A DNA stretch of 64,000 nt, from positions 186,001-250,000 of the forward strand of contig NZ_JBGQOG010000002.1 of NCBI RefSeq assembly GCF_052113705.1, read 5' to 3'. A program made the translations under genes and the position numbers. Positions 8,585 through 16,890 of the stretch are shown piece by piece (position 1 is the first letter of the stretch; every line of letters begins with the position of its first letter). The notes beneath the pieces were generated by a model. The model made no database searches, was not told the origin of the DNA, and was given only the letters and a program-made list of their open reading frames with translations. Source of the stretch: JBGQOG01 sp052113705 (lineage in GTDB: Bacteria > Pseudomonadota > Alphaproteobacteria > Rhodobacterales > Rhodobacteraceae).

Positions 8585-9559
8585 ATGAGCGGGAACAAGA
8601 GTAATGCGAAGGGCGCGCTGCTCGCGCTGATCGCGATGGGCATTTACGCGACGCATGATGTGGTGATCAAAACCCTGGGCACCCATATGACCGCTTTTCA
8701 GATCGTGTTCTTTGCGGCCCTGCTCAGTTTTCCCGTGGTTTCCGTGATTCTGCTGAATGAGAAGCGCGAGGGCAATCTGCGGCCCAGGCATCCCTGGTGG
8801 ATGGTGGCGCGGACGGTCTGCACCGTGGTCACCGGCGTCTCGGCGTTCTACGCCTTTTCCAAACTGCCGCTGGCGCAGGTCTATGCGATTCTCTTCGCGG
8901 CGCCTTTGCTGATCACCATCCTCTCGATCCCGATCCTCGGCGAAAGCGTCGGCCTGCACCGCTGGGGCGCGGTGATTCTGGGGCTGATCGGCGTGTTGAT
9001 CGTGCTGCGGCCCGGACAGGCTGATCTCGAGGTGGGCCATGCCGCCGCGCTGATCTCGGCCATTTGCGGTGCCACCGCCTCTGTCATCGTGCGCAAGATC
9101 GGGGCCGAAGAGCGCTCGGTCGTGCTTCTGCTCTACCCTATGGTGGCCAACTTCCTGTTCATGGGTGCGGCGCTGCCCTTCGTCTATGTGCCGATGGCGC
9201 TCTCGGATCTGGGGCTTTTGGCGGTGATCGCGGTCTTTGGCCTCACCGCCTCGTTCCTCATCATCATGGCCTATCGTGCGGGCGAAGCGGCAGTGGTGGC
9301 ACCGATGCAATATTCGCAGATCATCTGGGCCACGATTTATGGCTGGTTCCTGTTTGGCGAAAAACTGGATCTGGCCACGATCATTGGCGCGGGCACCATC
9401 ATCGCCTCGGGCATGTATATCGTGTTTCGGGAAAGCCGGGGGTCGGTCTCCGAGAATCAGCCGGTGCTCTCCACCCGTGGCCGAAACGAGACGGTCACCT
9501 CGCCGCGCTCGAGCATTTTGCAGCGCCTGTTGCCGCCGGTGGGGCGGGGCGCAAAATAA
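8585..9559 (+). CDS. EamA-type (DMT superfamily) transporter
   Basis: A 324-residue inner-membrane protein with ten predicted transmembrane helices in two EamA repeats. The first repeat starts GALLALIAMGIYATHDVVIK and the second near HAAALISAICGATASVIVRK. The motif SAFYAFSKLPLAQVYAILFAAPL is typical of the S-adenosylmethionine/nucleotide-sugar-like DMT exporters, but substrate cannot be deduced. The tail after residue 285 is polar and cytoplasmic. It lies alone between the leuB terminator and tRNA-Pro. Confidence 0.9.
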   Translation: MSGNKSNAKGALLALIAMGIYATHDVVIKTLGTHMTAFQIVFFAALLSFPVVSVILLNEKREGNLRPRHPWWMVARTVCTVVTGVSAFYAFSKLPLAQVYAILFAAPLLITILSIPILGESVGLHRWGAVILGLIGVLIVLRPGQADLEVGHAAALISAICGATASVIVRKIGAEERSVVLLLYPMVANFLFMGAALPFVYVPMALSDLGLLAVIAVFGLTASFLIIMAYRAGEAAVVAPMQYSQIIWATIYGWFLFGEKLDLATIIGAGTIIASGMYIVFRESRGSVSENQPVLSTRGRNETVTSPRSSILQRLLPPVGRGAK

Positions 9560-9614
9560 CTCTCACGCTCCTCTTGCAAATGCTGCGGGGACATTGTAAC
9601 CCCCGCAGCACGGT

Positions 9615-9691
9615 CGGAGCGTAGCGCAGCCTGGTAGCGCACCTGCTTCGGGAGCAGGGGGTCGGAGGTTCGAATCCTCTCGCTCCGACCA
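9615..9691 (+). tRNA. tRNA-Pro (CGG)
   Basis: 77 bases with a full cloverleaf. The acceptor stem CGGAGCG pairs with CGCTCCG, followed by discriminator A and an encoded CCA. The D-arm GCGCAGCCTGGTAGCGC is normal, the anticodon stem-loop CCTGC-TTCGGGA-GCAGG gives anticodon CGG, and the T-arm GGAGGTTCGAATCCTC is intact. It reads codon CCG, which is abundant in this genome. Confidence 0.98.
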
Positions 9692-9694
9692 AAT

Positions 9695-9753
9695 ATCCCC
9701 CTGTCGCGGGTCAATGATGTCAGCCGGTTGGCGCAAGATTGACCCGCGGGGAT
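9695..9753. repeat. Long imperfect inverted repeat directly after tRNA-Pro
   Basis: Arms ATCCCC...CGCGGGTCAAT (9695-9715) and ATTGACCCGCG...GGGGAT (9738-9753) form a stem of about 16 bp interrupted by a CTGTC bulge. The core of 11 bp is perfect (9705-9715 with 9738-9748). The loop contains a small GCC-GGTT-GGC hairpin. There is no T-run, so it is not a classical terminator, although it may still end the tRNA transcript or that of panE coming from the other side. Confidence 0.7.
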
Positions 9754-9829
9754 TTCCCGAAAATCATCCGCAGTTCACGTGGTTCCTGCCCTGTTTGCGC
9801 CGTGCCCTTTGCCGCGCATGCGCCGCGGC

Positions 9830-10726
9830 TCAGCGCGTTTCGGCCAGCCGGACCATCAGCGTCAGCGCATTGTTCAGCGGCACCGGAATGCCATAGGCCG
9901 CAGCCAAGCGGACGATCTCACCATTCAGATAGTCGATTTCGGTGGTCTTGCCGCGCTGCATATCCTGCGCCGTCGACGAGATCTGCCCCGGCATGGTCCG
10001 CGCGATGGTCATGGCCTGTGCCAGAAGATCCGCGGGCAGAGGGACACCCGCCGCCGAGGCCACGGCGGCGCATTCCGCCACGATCCCGCGCATCAGCTCT
10101 TCGGCGCCCGGCATGGCGATGATCGGGCCATAGGGCTGCCCGGTCAGGGCCGACACCGCATTCAGCGTGCAATTGATCACCAGTTTCGACCAGAGCGCGG
10201 AGTCGGCGGTGGCCGAGACTTCGGTGGGGATGCCTGCCGCACAAAGGCGCGCGGCAACCGTGGCACTTGCGGCATGTTCGCCCAGGATCAGCTCGCCGCG
10301 CCCCCGATGCGTGACATGCGCCGCCCCGGACATTTGCGCCGCCACATAGACCACGGCGGGGATCACCGGACGCCCGAGGACCGCCGCCAGACGCCCGGCA
10401 TTGCTGACGCCGTTTTGCAGGCTGAGCACGGTGGCCCCTTCGGCCAGAAACGGCGCGATGGCGGCCCCTGCGGCTTCGGTATCCGGGGATTTGACGCAAA
10501 AGAGCACAATGTCTGCCCCGGCAACGGCGTCGGGCTCGGTGCTGGCCTCGACCGCCACCCGGGTCATCGTGCCGGCCTTTTCAAGCAAAAGCCCGTCGGC
10601 GCGGACCGCCTCTGCCAGCGCGGGCCGCCCGATGAGGCAGACGGCCTCGCCCGCCAGCGCGAGCATCGCGCCATAGTAGCATCCAACGGCGCCAGCGCCC
10701 ATGATGGCAATCTTTTGCGGGTTCAT
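9830..10726 (-). CDS. panE: 2-dehydropantoate 2-reductase (ketopantoate reductase) family
   Basis: NADPH-dependent reduction of 2-dehydropantoate to pantoate, the step before pantothenate, or a paralogous 2-oxoacid reductase. The 298-residue product starts with the Rossmann motif IAIMGAGAVGCYYG, has VLFCVKSPDTE and LQNGV blocks, and the catalytic-lysine helix SALWSKLVINCTLNAVSALTG expected in PanE. The C-terminal half has the family's PSSTAQDMQRGKTTEIDYLNG-like substrate loop (here ISSTAQDM...TEIDYLNG). The start at 10726 is supported by GGAGG five bases upstream. Many genomes carry several PanE-like genes of other specificity, so the symbol is tentative. It stands alone between tRNA-Pro and the catabolic region. 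Confidence 0.85.
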   Translation of the reverse strand: MNPQKIAIMGAGAVGCYYGAMLALAGEAVCLIGRPALAEAVRADGLLLEKAGTMTRVAVEASTEPDAVAGADIVLFCVKSPDTEAAGAAIAPFLAEGATVLSLQNGVSNAGRLAAVLGRPVIPAVVYVAAQMSGAAHVTHRGRGELILGEHAASATVAARLCAAGIPTEVSATADSALWSKLVINCTLNAVSALTGQPYGPIIAMPGAEELMRGIVAECAAVASAAGVPLPADLLAQAMTIARTMPGQISSTAQDMQRGKTTEIDYLNGEIVRLAAAYGIPVPLNNALTLMVRLAETR

Positions 10727-10806
10727 CGCGGCCTCCGGTAGCATGTCGCCGCCGACTAAAAGCCGCGCCCGGTCCGATATCAACCCCAAACCGGGTCCCG
10801 CAGGGT

Positions 10807-10855
10807 GTCAGCGCCCGGCGGGCCGCCCTGCGGGGCCCCGGAGAGAGGCGCTGAC
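10807..10855. repeat. Inverted repeat upstream of panE
   Basis: Perfect 9-bp arms GTCAGCGCC and GGCGCTGAC separated by 31 very GC-rich bases that can fold into further short hairpins. It lies in the 204-base gap between two minus-strand genes. It could be a terminator without a T-run for the acetyltransferase gene or a REP-like element. Confidence 0.5.
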
Positions 10856-10930
10856 GGCCGCGATGTCTCCATCCGCCCGGCTGTGATCACGCTGGTCAGC
10901 CGGGCAATGCCGCAGGCCGGAATCCGGTGT

Positions 10931-11782
10931 TCAGCCGAGCGCCTGTGAGGCCAGCGCAAAGGCCGTCATCCCCTCCGGGACCGGCGCTGCGCTGCGGTGC
11001 ATCACCGTGCCGTCGCCCACCGGCATCAGGCCCCGCGCGGTGAGCATCGGCACCAATCCCTGCGCGGGATCGGTGTCGACACGCAGGAACATGCCGTCAC
11101 AATCCGCAACCACCTGGGCCAGCAGTGCCTGCGCCGTGTCCAGATCTGCCGCCGCCAGGGGGCCGAGCACCAGACCACGTCCAAAAGGCACTAGACATGC
11201 AAAGCCCTTGTCAGCAATCCACATTTTGCCCCGCGCCGCCAGAGCCTGCAGCAGCGGCGCGCGCCCCGCGCCGGTGGCTTTGCGGTCCATGTCGAGGAGG
11301 GCGGCCATATCGGCCTCACCCGCGCGGCGAATGCCCGCACCCGCCAACAGCTCTGTCCCGGCCCGGGCAATGCCCTGATATTGCGAGACTGTCGTGGCGG
11401 TCTCAAACCCCAGTTTGCGGTAGAGGGGAAACCCGTCTTCGGTGGCGGTCAACGACATGGGCAGATCGCCGCCAAGCGCGATCAGCGCGGTCATGATCCG
11501 CCGCCCGAGACCGCGGCTGCGCATCTTCTCCGAGACGATGATCAGGCTCAGCCGGGCGCGCCCGTCAAAGATGCTGCACATGCCGGTGCCGACGACCTCG
11601 CCCGCGCAAAGGGCGACGATGCCCTGAGAGATGCCGAGGAAATTCGCCCAGTCCTCGCGCCGGTGTGGCCAGCCTGCGGCCTGCGACAGGGCAAGGGCAC
11701 CGTCCAGATGCGCGGGGGTCATCGGCACCAGCGTGACGTCGGCATCTCCGGCGGGACTGGTGAAAATGGTGTTCTGGGTCAT
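10931..11782 (-). CDS. GNAT family N-acetyltransferase (two-domain, YitH-like), copy 1
   Basis: A 283-residue protein with an N-terminal GNAT fold and a second acetyltransferase-like domain. The acetyl-CoA loop is seen as VSEKMRSRGLGRRIMTALI around residues 80-100, followed by the family signature FPLYRKLGFETATTVSQYQGIA. The C-terminal half ends with FLRVDTDPAQGLVPMLTARG. It is a clear paralogue of the gene at 14797-15714: both share GWPHRR near the start, the LY-x2-x-GF...QGIA block and the C-terminal layout. Acceptor unknown; the context (deacylase, amine oxidase, amino-acid importer) suggests an amine or amino acid. The ATG at 11782 follows GAGGAAG. Confidence 0.85.
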   Translation of the reverse strand: MTQNTIFTSPAGDADVTLVPMTPAHLDGALALSQAAGWPHRREDWANFLGISQGIVALCAGEVVGTGMCSIFDGRARLSLIIVSEKMRSRGLGRRIMTALIALGGDLPMSLTATEDGFPLYRKLGFETATTVSQYQGIARAGTELLAGAGIRRAGEADMAALLDMDRKATGAGRAPLLQALAARGKMWIADKGFACLVPFGRGLVLGPLAAADLDTAQALLAQVVADCDGMFLRVDTDPAQGLVPMLTARGLMPVGDGTVMHRSAAPVPEGMTAFALASQALG

Positions 11783-11947
11783 GGGCTTCCTCGGGGGGGT
11801 GGGATGTAACGTGTCAGGTCCAGTTTGGCCGCTGTGGCGAAACAGATGGCACCGGATCGGCAGGTTTCGCGGCATAATCGGCTGTCGGCAACCGGAAATA
11901 CACAGGATCCGGCTTGCGGCGGGCGGGGCCAGAGCGGCAGGGGCGCG

Positions 11948-13060
11948 TCAGCCCGCCACCTTTTCCACCAGCGCCATGATCAGGGCGCGGGCGGCCGACA
12001 GCTCGGCAAGGGTCAGATACTCCTCGGGTTTATGGGCGCGCCCGATGTCGCCGGGACCGCAGATCACCGTGGGAATGCCCGCTTGCTGGAACAAACCCGC
12101 CTCGGTGCCATAGCTGACCGCTGGCAGCGGCGCCTGCCCGCTGATCCCGGCCATCAACCGCGCCAACGGATCGTCTTCCGACATCGCAAGGGGCGGGTAG
12201 GAGGACAGGATCTCGACGGTTATATCATCGCCCGTGGCGGCGGCGGCGGAGCGGACCGGCGCCAGCAGGCAGGCCGGATCAACCCCCGCGATGGCGCGGG
12301 CCTCGATGTCCATAAAGGCGTGGTCGGGGATGATGTTGATCGCGGCGCCGCCCCGGATCACCCCGATTTGCAGGCTGGACCAAGGTGGGGCGAACATCGC
12401 ATCCTGCGCGCCCGATTGCAGATCCTGTGCCGCGGTCACGGCGGCGGCAATGACCGGCGCCAGCATATGCACCGCATTGCGCCCCAGATCGGGGCGGGAA
12501 CTGTGGCCCGGGATGCCGCGCGCGGTGACCCGCAGGGCCATCTTGCCCTTGTGGCGCAGCACCGGCACCAGATTGCTCGGCTCGCCGACGATGCAGCCCA
12601 GCGGCGGGGCGCACAGATCGGGGAGGCGCGCAATCATATGCGGCGCGCCCCGGCCCCCGGCCTCTTCGTCATAGGAGAGCGCGAAATGGATGGGCACCCT
12701 GAGCGGCCGCGCGACCAGATCGGGCACCACCGACAGCATCGCGGCCACAAAGCCCTTCATGTCGCAGGCGCCGCGACCGATCAGCCGCTCCCCCGACTGC
12801 CGCAACACGAACGGGTCCGCCTGCCAGTCCGGTTCGGTCGCGGGCACCACATCGAGATGCCCCGACAAGACATAGCCCGGCACATTCGCCGGTCCGATGG
12901 TGGCAAAGATATTGGCGCGGTCGCCTTCGGGTCCGGGGATCCGGGTGGCGGTGATGCCATGGGCGGCGAAATGCGCCTCGACATAGTCGACGATGGCGTG
13001 ATTGGGGGTGCCCACGACCGAGGGAAACCCGACGAGGTCGGCCAAAATCTTGGTGTGCAT
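11948..13060 (-). CDS. argE: Acetylornithine deacetylase (ArgE)/M20 family metallohydrolase
   Basis: Zinc-dependent amidohydrolase that removes an acyl group from N-acyl amino acids; ArgE itself releases ornithine from N-acetylornithine. The 370-residue protein has the full M20 set: metal ligand His68 and Asp70 in SGHLDVVP, bridging Asp100 in GRGACDMKG, catalytic Glu132 and ligand Glu133 in SYDEEAGGRG, and GEPS. The dimerisation domain begins near GKMALRVTARGIPGHSSRP. It starts at 13060 with GAGGA upstream. It is transcribed away from a PuuB-like oxidase and towards GNAT copy 1. In this context it may be a catabolic deacylase and not the arginine-biosynthesis enzyme, since many Rhodobacteraceae use ArgJ for that. 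Confidence 0.88.
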   Translation of the reverse strand: MHTKILADLVGFPSVVGTPNHAIVDYVEAHFAAHGITATRIPGPEGDRANIFATIGPANVPGYVLSGHLDVVPATEPDWQADPFVLRQSGERLIGRGACDMKGFVAAMLSVVPDLVARPLRVPIHFALSYDEEAGGRGAPHMIARLPDLCAPPLGCIVGEPSNLVPVLRHKGKMALRVTARGIPGHSSRPDLGRNAVHMLAPVIAAAVTAAQDLQSGAQDAMFAPPWSSLQIGVIRGGAAINIIPDHAFMDIEARAIAGVDPACLLAPVRSAAAATGDDITVEILSSYPPLAMSEDDPLARLMAGISGQAPLPAVSYGTEAGLFQQAGIPTVICGPGDIGRAHKPEEYLTLAELSAARALIMALVEKVAG

Positions 13061-13298
13061 GCTGTCCTCATCGCGGGCTGACGGCGCGGTTTTGCGCCTG
13101 ATCTGTGGTAGCGCGGGCCCGGCGGCACAGCCTGCCGTTCTGGCGGGTAAAAACGCAATATGCTGCGCAATACCGCGCCACGGCAGCAAGCTGTTCCGGC
13201 GGAACCGCGCGATAAAGGCATCTGATCGCCGACGGAGGTATCATGCCAACATTCCCTTTCACCCCGCCCGTTCCGGCGCCCTTCGGGGTGGTCGGCAG

Positions 13299-14576
13299 AT
13301 GAAACAGAAATCCTATTGGCATGACACGGCGCGGGCCTTTGACGGCGCGCAGACCGGGGATGTGGCCGGGCATTACGATGTCGCGGTGATCGGTGCCGGG
13401 TTCACCGGGCTGTCGGCGGCGCTGCGTCTGGCGCGGGCCGGTCGCAAGGTGGCCGTGCTTGAGGCGCAGCATGTCGGCTTTGGTGCCTCGGGGCGCAATG
13501 GCGGCCATCTGAACAGCGGCATGGCCGAGAGTTTCGGCCATGCCGCCGCGCATCTCGGGGCCGACCGTGCGCGGCGGCTTTGGGCGGCCTATGACGCCTC
13601 GATTGATCTGATCGAAGCGGTGGTCGCGGAAGAGGGCATCGATTGCGCCTTCCGCCGCTCTGGCAAGCTGAAACTGGTGTCGAAACCCTCGCAGATCCCG
13701 CGGATGCAGGCGATGGCGCGGGAGATCCGCGGCGCGGTTGATGACAGTGTCCGCTGGCTTGACCGCGATGCGCTGGGCGCCGAGATCGGCTCGGACAGGT
13801 TTCACGGCGCGATCCTCTATCCGAAATCGGCGATGATGCACATGGGCGACTATGTCAACGGGCTTGCGCGCGCTGCCTGCCGTCATGGCGCCGTGATCTG
13901 GGAGCACACGCCGGTGACCGCCCGTCGGTCCGAGGGGGCGGCCACCCGGCTGATCACCCCGCAAGGCGCGCTGAGCGCCGATCAGGTCATTCTCGCCACC
14001 GATGCCTATACGGATGCGGCCTTCCCCTATTTCCGGCGGCGCATCGTGCCGATTGCCTCGTTCATCATTGGCACGCGGCCGCTGAGCGATGCCGAGGCGC
14101 AGGCCATCCTGCCCGGCAACCGCACCTATGTGAACTCTCTGAATATCGCCAATTATTTTCGTCTGTCGCCCGACAATCGGGTGCTGTTTGGCGGGCGGGC
14201 GCGCTTCTCGGCCCGCTCCGATCAGCGGACGAATGAAAGCTCGGGGCACCTGCTGGCGCGGCAGATGGTTCAGATGCTGCCGCAGATGGCCGGGATCCCC
14301 ATCGATTATTGCTGGGGCGGGCTGGTGGGCTGCACGCAGGACCGCCTGCCCCGCGCGGGCCGGGCAGATGGGGTGATTTATGGCGCGGGATACTCGGGTC
14401 ATGGCGCGCAGATGTCCACGCTGATCGGGGCGGCCCTGGCCGATATTGCGATGGGTGTCGAAGGCAGCAACCCGCTGGACGCAATGGCCTGGAAGGCCGT
14501 GCCGCTGCACACTGGCAAGCCCTGGTTCATGCCGGTTGTCGGCGCCTACTACCGGGTGAAGGATGCGTTGCCCTGA
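13299..14576 (+). CDS. FAD-dependent amine oxidase, gamma-glutamylputrescine oxidase-like
   Basis: DAO-fold flavoenzyme of 425 residues. The FAD-binding motif VAVIGAGFTGLSAALRLA is at residues 28-45 and is followed by the PuuB/OrdL hallmark GFGASGRNGGHLNSG. Later blocks are VILATDAYT, NYFRLSPDNRVLFGGRARFS, and GGLVGCTQDRLPRAG with GYSGHGAQMSTLIG close to the C-terminus. Relatives oxidise secondary or acylated amines (gamma-glutamylputrescine, N-methyl amino acids) to an aldehyde or imine with H2O2. Start at 13299 chosen because MKQKSYWHDTA is typical of PuuB relatives. It is divergent from argE and followed by GNAT copy 2. Confidence 0.9.
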   Translation: MKQKSYWHDTARAFDGAQTGDVAGHYDVAVIGAGFTGLSAALRLARAGRKVAVLEAQHVGFGASGRNGGHLNSGMAESFGHAAAHLGADRARRLWAAYDASIDLIEAVVAEEGIDCAFRRSGKLKLVSKPSQIPRMQAMAREIRGAVDDSVRWLDRDALGAEIGSDRFHGAILYPKSAMMHMGDYVNGLARAACRHGAVIWEHTPVTARRSEGAATRLITPQGALSADQVILATDAYTDAAFPYFRRRIVPIASFIIGTRPLSDAEAQAILPGNRTYVNSLNIANYFRLSPDNRVLFGGRARFSARSDQRTNESSGHLLARQMVQMLPQMAGIPIDYCWGGLVGCTQDRLPRAGRADGVIYGAGYSGHGAQMSTLIGAALADIAMGVEGSNPLDAMAWKAVPLHTGKPWFMPVVGAYYRVKDALP

Positions 14577-14796
14577 GGGGGGGGGCGCTGACCGCCGCCG
14601 CCGGTGGTTCAGGGCGCAGATGCCCCGGCAAAGAAACCGGCCACGCGCATTCGCCCGTGGCGGAAATGTCGGGCTGATGCGGATTGCGGCGCGGATCGCG
14701 GCTTGACGCTGCAAATCGCTGTCGGTCAAGTGATAGGAAACCCGCAGGGCCGCGCTGGCGCGCGTTTTGCGACACAGACGGACAAAGGATCAGCTC

Positions 14797-15714
14797 ATGG
14801 GTGACGCAACCTCGGATATCCGGTCGGACGATGCCCGGCGGCTGGCGGCATTCGACGTGTCGCTGCGCGCGCTTGCGGGCACCGACGCGGATCAGCGAGC
14901 GCTGCATGAGCTGGCCGTGGGCGTGGGCTGGCCGCACCGTCGCCGGGATATCGCTTTGCTGACCGATCTGGGGCAGGGCTATCTGGCCGTGGATGATATC
15001 GAGCGCCCGCTGAGTTCAGGGATGTTGTTCCCGGTCACCCCGGATCTGGCCACGATTGGCATGATGATCACCGCGCCGCGGCTGCAGGCCATTGGTGCGG
15101 GCCGCTGGATGCTGCGCCGCCTGATGGCCGACAGCGGTGCCAAGGCGTTTTTGCTGAACTCGACCCGGCGCGGGCACCGCCTGTACGAAAGCGAGGGGTT
15201 CCGCACCATCCGCACCGTGCAGCAGCATCAGGGCATCGCGCGTCCGATCTATCTGCCCGAGGCATCGGCGCTGTTCGACAGCCGCGATATGACCAACGAT
15301 GACCACGCGGGGGTGCGCGCGCTGGATGCGCAGGCCTTTGGCGCCGCGCGGACCGCTTTGCTGAACCATCTGCTGCCCGACTGCACCGGCCGCGTGATCC
15401 TCGAGGGCGACCGCATCACCGGCTATGCGCTGATCCGCAGCTTTGGCCGGGGCAGGTTGATCGGCCCGGTCATCGCCGGGTCGGCGGAGGCGGCGATGGC
15501 GCTGATTGCGCCGATGATCGCAGCGCATCCGGGCGCCTTTCTGCGGTTGGACACGCCTGAGGAAAATGGCCCGCTCAGCAGCTTTCTCTCGGCCTGCGGG
15601 CTGGGGCTTTTCGATTGGGTCATCGAAATGCACCGTGGCCCGGTACCCGCCCGCGCGGGCATCGGCAGCGGCGCGACCGCGATTTACGGGCTGGCGGCGC
15701 AGCCCCTCGGCTGA
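14797..15714 (+). CDS. GNAT family N-acetyltransferase (two-domain, YitH-like), copy 2
   Basis: A 305-residue paralogue of the acetyltransferase at 10931-11782. Shared features are VGWPHRRRDIAL near residue 47, the acetyl-CoA-binding stretch LQAIGAGRWMLRRLM, the signature HRLYESEGFRTIRTVQQHQGIA and a second domain ending FLRLDTPEENGPLSSFL. The ATG at 14797 is preceded by AAGGA seven bases away. The gene follows the PuuB-like oxidase after 220 bases and ends with a strong terminator. Acetylation of the oxidase's substrate or product is a reasonable guess but is inference from context only. Confidence 0.85.
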   Translation: MGDATSDIRSDDARRLAAFDVSLRALAGTDADQRALHELAVGVGWPHRRRDIALLTDLGQGYLAVDDIERPLSSGMLFPVTPDLATIGMMITAPRLQAIGAGRWMLRRLMADSGAKAFLLNSTRRGHRLYESEGFRTIRTVQQHQGIARPIYLPEASALFDSRDMTNDDHAGVRALDAQAFGAARTALLNHLLPDCTGRVILEGDRITGYALIRSFGRGRLIGPVIAGSAEAAMALIAPMIAAHPGAFLRLDTPEENGPLSSFLSACGLGLFDWVIEMHRGPVPARAGIGSGATAIYGLAAQPLG

Positions 15715-15770
15715 GCACGCAGCCCCGATAATTCCCCTACGTCACTCTGCCCCCGCTCTTGCCCGAGCTG

Positions 15771-15804
15771 AAGCGCCCCGCACCCGTTGCGGCGGCGCTT
15801 TTTT
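15771..15804 (+). terminator. Rho-independent terminator after GNAT copy 2
   Basis: A 12-bp stem (AAGCGCC plus CCGCA pairing with TGCGG plus GGCGCTT, one bulged C) runs into a T-tract ending at 15804. The rest of the 313-base gap up to 16028 should carry the promoter for the haloacid dehalogenase-ABC transporter operon; I see no clear operator there. Confidence 0.9.
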
Positions 15805-16027
15805 CTGGCCCCGGGAGAGAGAACCGGGCATGGGCGGATCAGCAGATGATGCCCGATGAATTGGCTGCGATCGGGTGAACTACGGCAGTTTCCACTGCGA
15901 AAGCCCCCCGTTTGCGTGAAATCATCTGCGATCCTGCGACTAGTCTGGCTTCAGGGCGCCGGTTCCGAAGCATGTCGGACCGCGCAGCCCCAGCCATTGC
16001 CGGCCTATCCCACGCCAGGAGACACAG

Positions 16028-16771
16028 ATGACCGCCCTTGCCCCGCAACGGACCGAGACCCCGAAACCGTTTTCCGCCTTTCGCTATATGAGCTTTGATG
16101 TCGTCGGCACGCTGATCGATTTTGAAACCGCCATTGCCGAAGGTCTGCAGGCCCCCGCCGCCGAGGCCGGTGTCACGCTGGACATGGAGCAGGTCTATGC
16201 GGCCTATCTCGGTGCCCGCTCGCGTCCCGATGCGCCGCGCTGCCCGGATGATCTGGCCTATTGCTATGGCGCCATTGCGGCATCGCTGGGCCTGCCCGAC
16301 ACCCCCGCCTACCGCGCCGCGATGGTCGAGGCGGTGGCCGAATCACGCCCGTTTCCCGACAGCGTCGAGGCGCTCGGCCGTCTGCGCGAGCATTTCAAAC
16401 TGATCGCGATGACCAATGCCCGGCGCTGGGGGTTTGAGCGCTATGAGCAAAAGCTGGGCAACCCGTTCTGGGCCGGGTTCACCAGCGATGATACCGGCGC
16501 GGAAAAGCCGAACCCGGCGTTTTTCCACGCGGTGTTTGACCATGTGGCCCGGGATGGCGGCAGCAAGGACGACATTTTGCACACCGCCCAAAGCCAGTAC
16601 CACGACATGGCCGTCTCCCGCAGCCTTGGGATGACCAATTGCTGGATCGAACGCCGGCACGCCGAGAACGGCTGGGGCGGTACGCCCGCACCGCAGGCTT
16701 TCACAGTGCCGGATTACCACTTTCACAGCATGCGCGCGCTGGCGGATGCGGTGGATGCTGCTGCGCGCTGA
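16028..16771 (+). CDS. Haloacid dehalogenase type II (HAD superfamily hydrolase)
   Basis: A 247-residue HAD hydrolase. Motif I is FDVVGTLIDFE with nucleophile Asp24; the second Asp of phosphatases is replaced, as in L-2-haloacid dehalogenases, so it could attack carbon-halogen bonds or be a related hydrolase. Motif II is AMTNARRWG (Thr/Asn), and motif III is around GAEKPNPAFFH with the lysine. A late motif with QSQYHDMAVSRSLGMTNCWIERR is typical of type II dehalogenases. It lies 119 bases upstream of an ABC transporter operon on the same strand. In such clusters these proteins rarely act on halogenated compounds; their true substrate is unknown. Confidence 0.85.
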   Translation: MTALAPQRTETPKPFSAFRYMSFDVVGTLIDFETAIAEGLQAPAAEAGVTLDMEQVYAAYLGARSRPDAPRCPDDLAYCYGAIAASLGLPDTPAYRAAMVEAVAESRPFPDSVEALGRLREHFKLIAMTNARRWGFERYEQKLGNPFWAGFTSDDTGAEKPNPAFFHAVFDHVARDGGSKDDILHTAQSQYHDMAVSRSLGMTNCWIERRHAENGWGGTPAPQAFTVPDYHFHSMRALADAVDAAAR

Positions 16772-16890
16772 GGCGCGCGGCAGCCGACGAAGACGGAAGC
16801 AACGGAATGAATGATAGCCGCATCAAAGCGGCACGATCCATCCATAGTGGCCAAACCTCGACAGGCCATATCTCAACAGGGAAGCATGAA

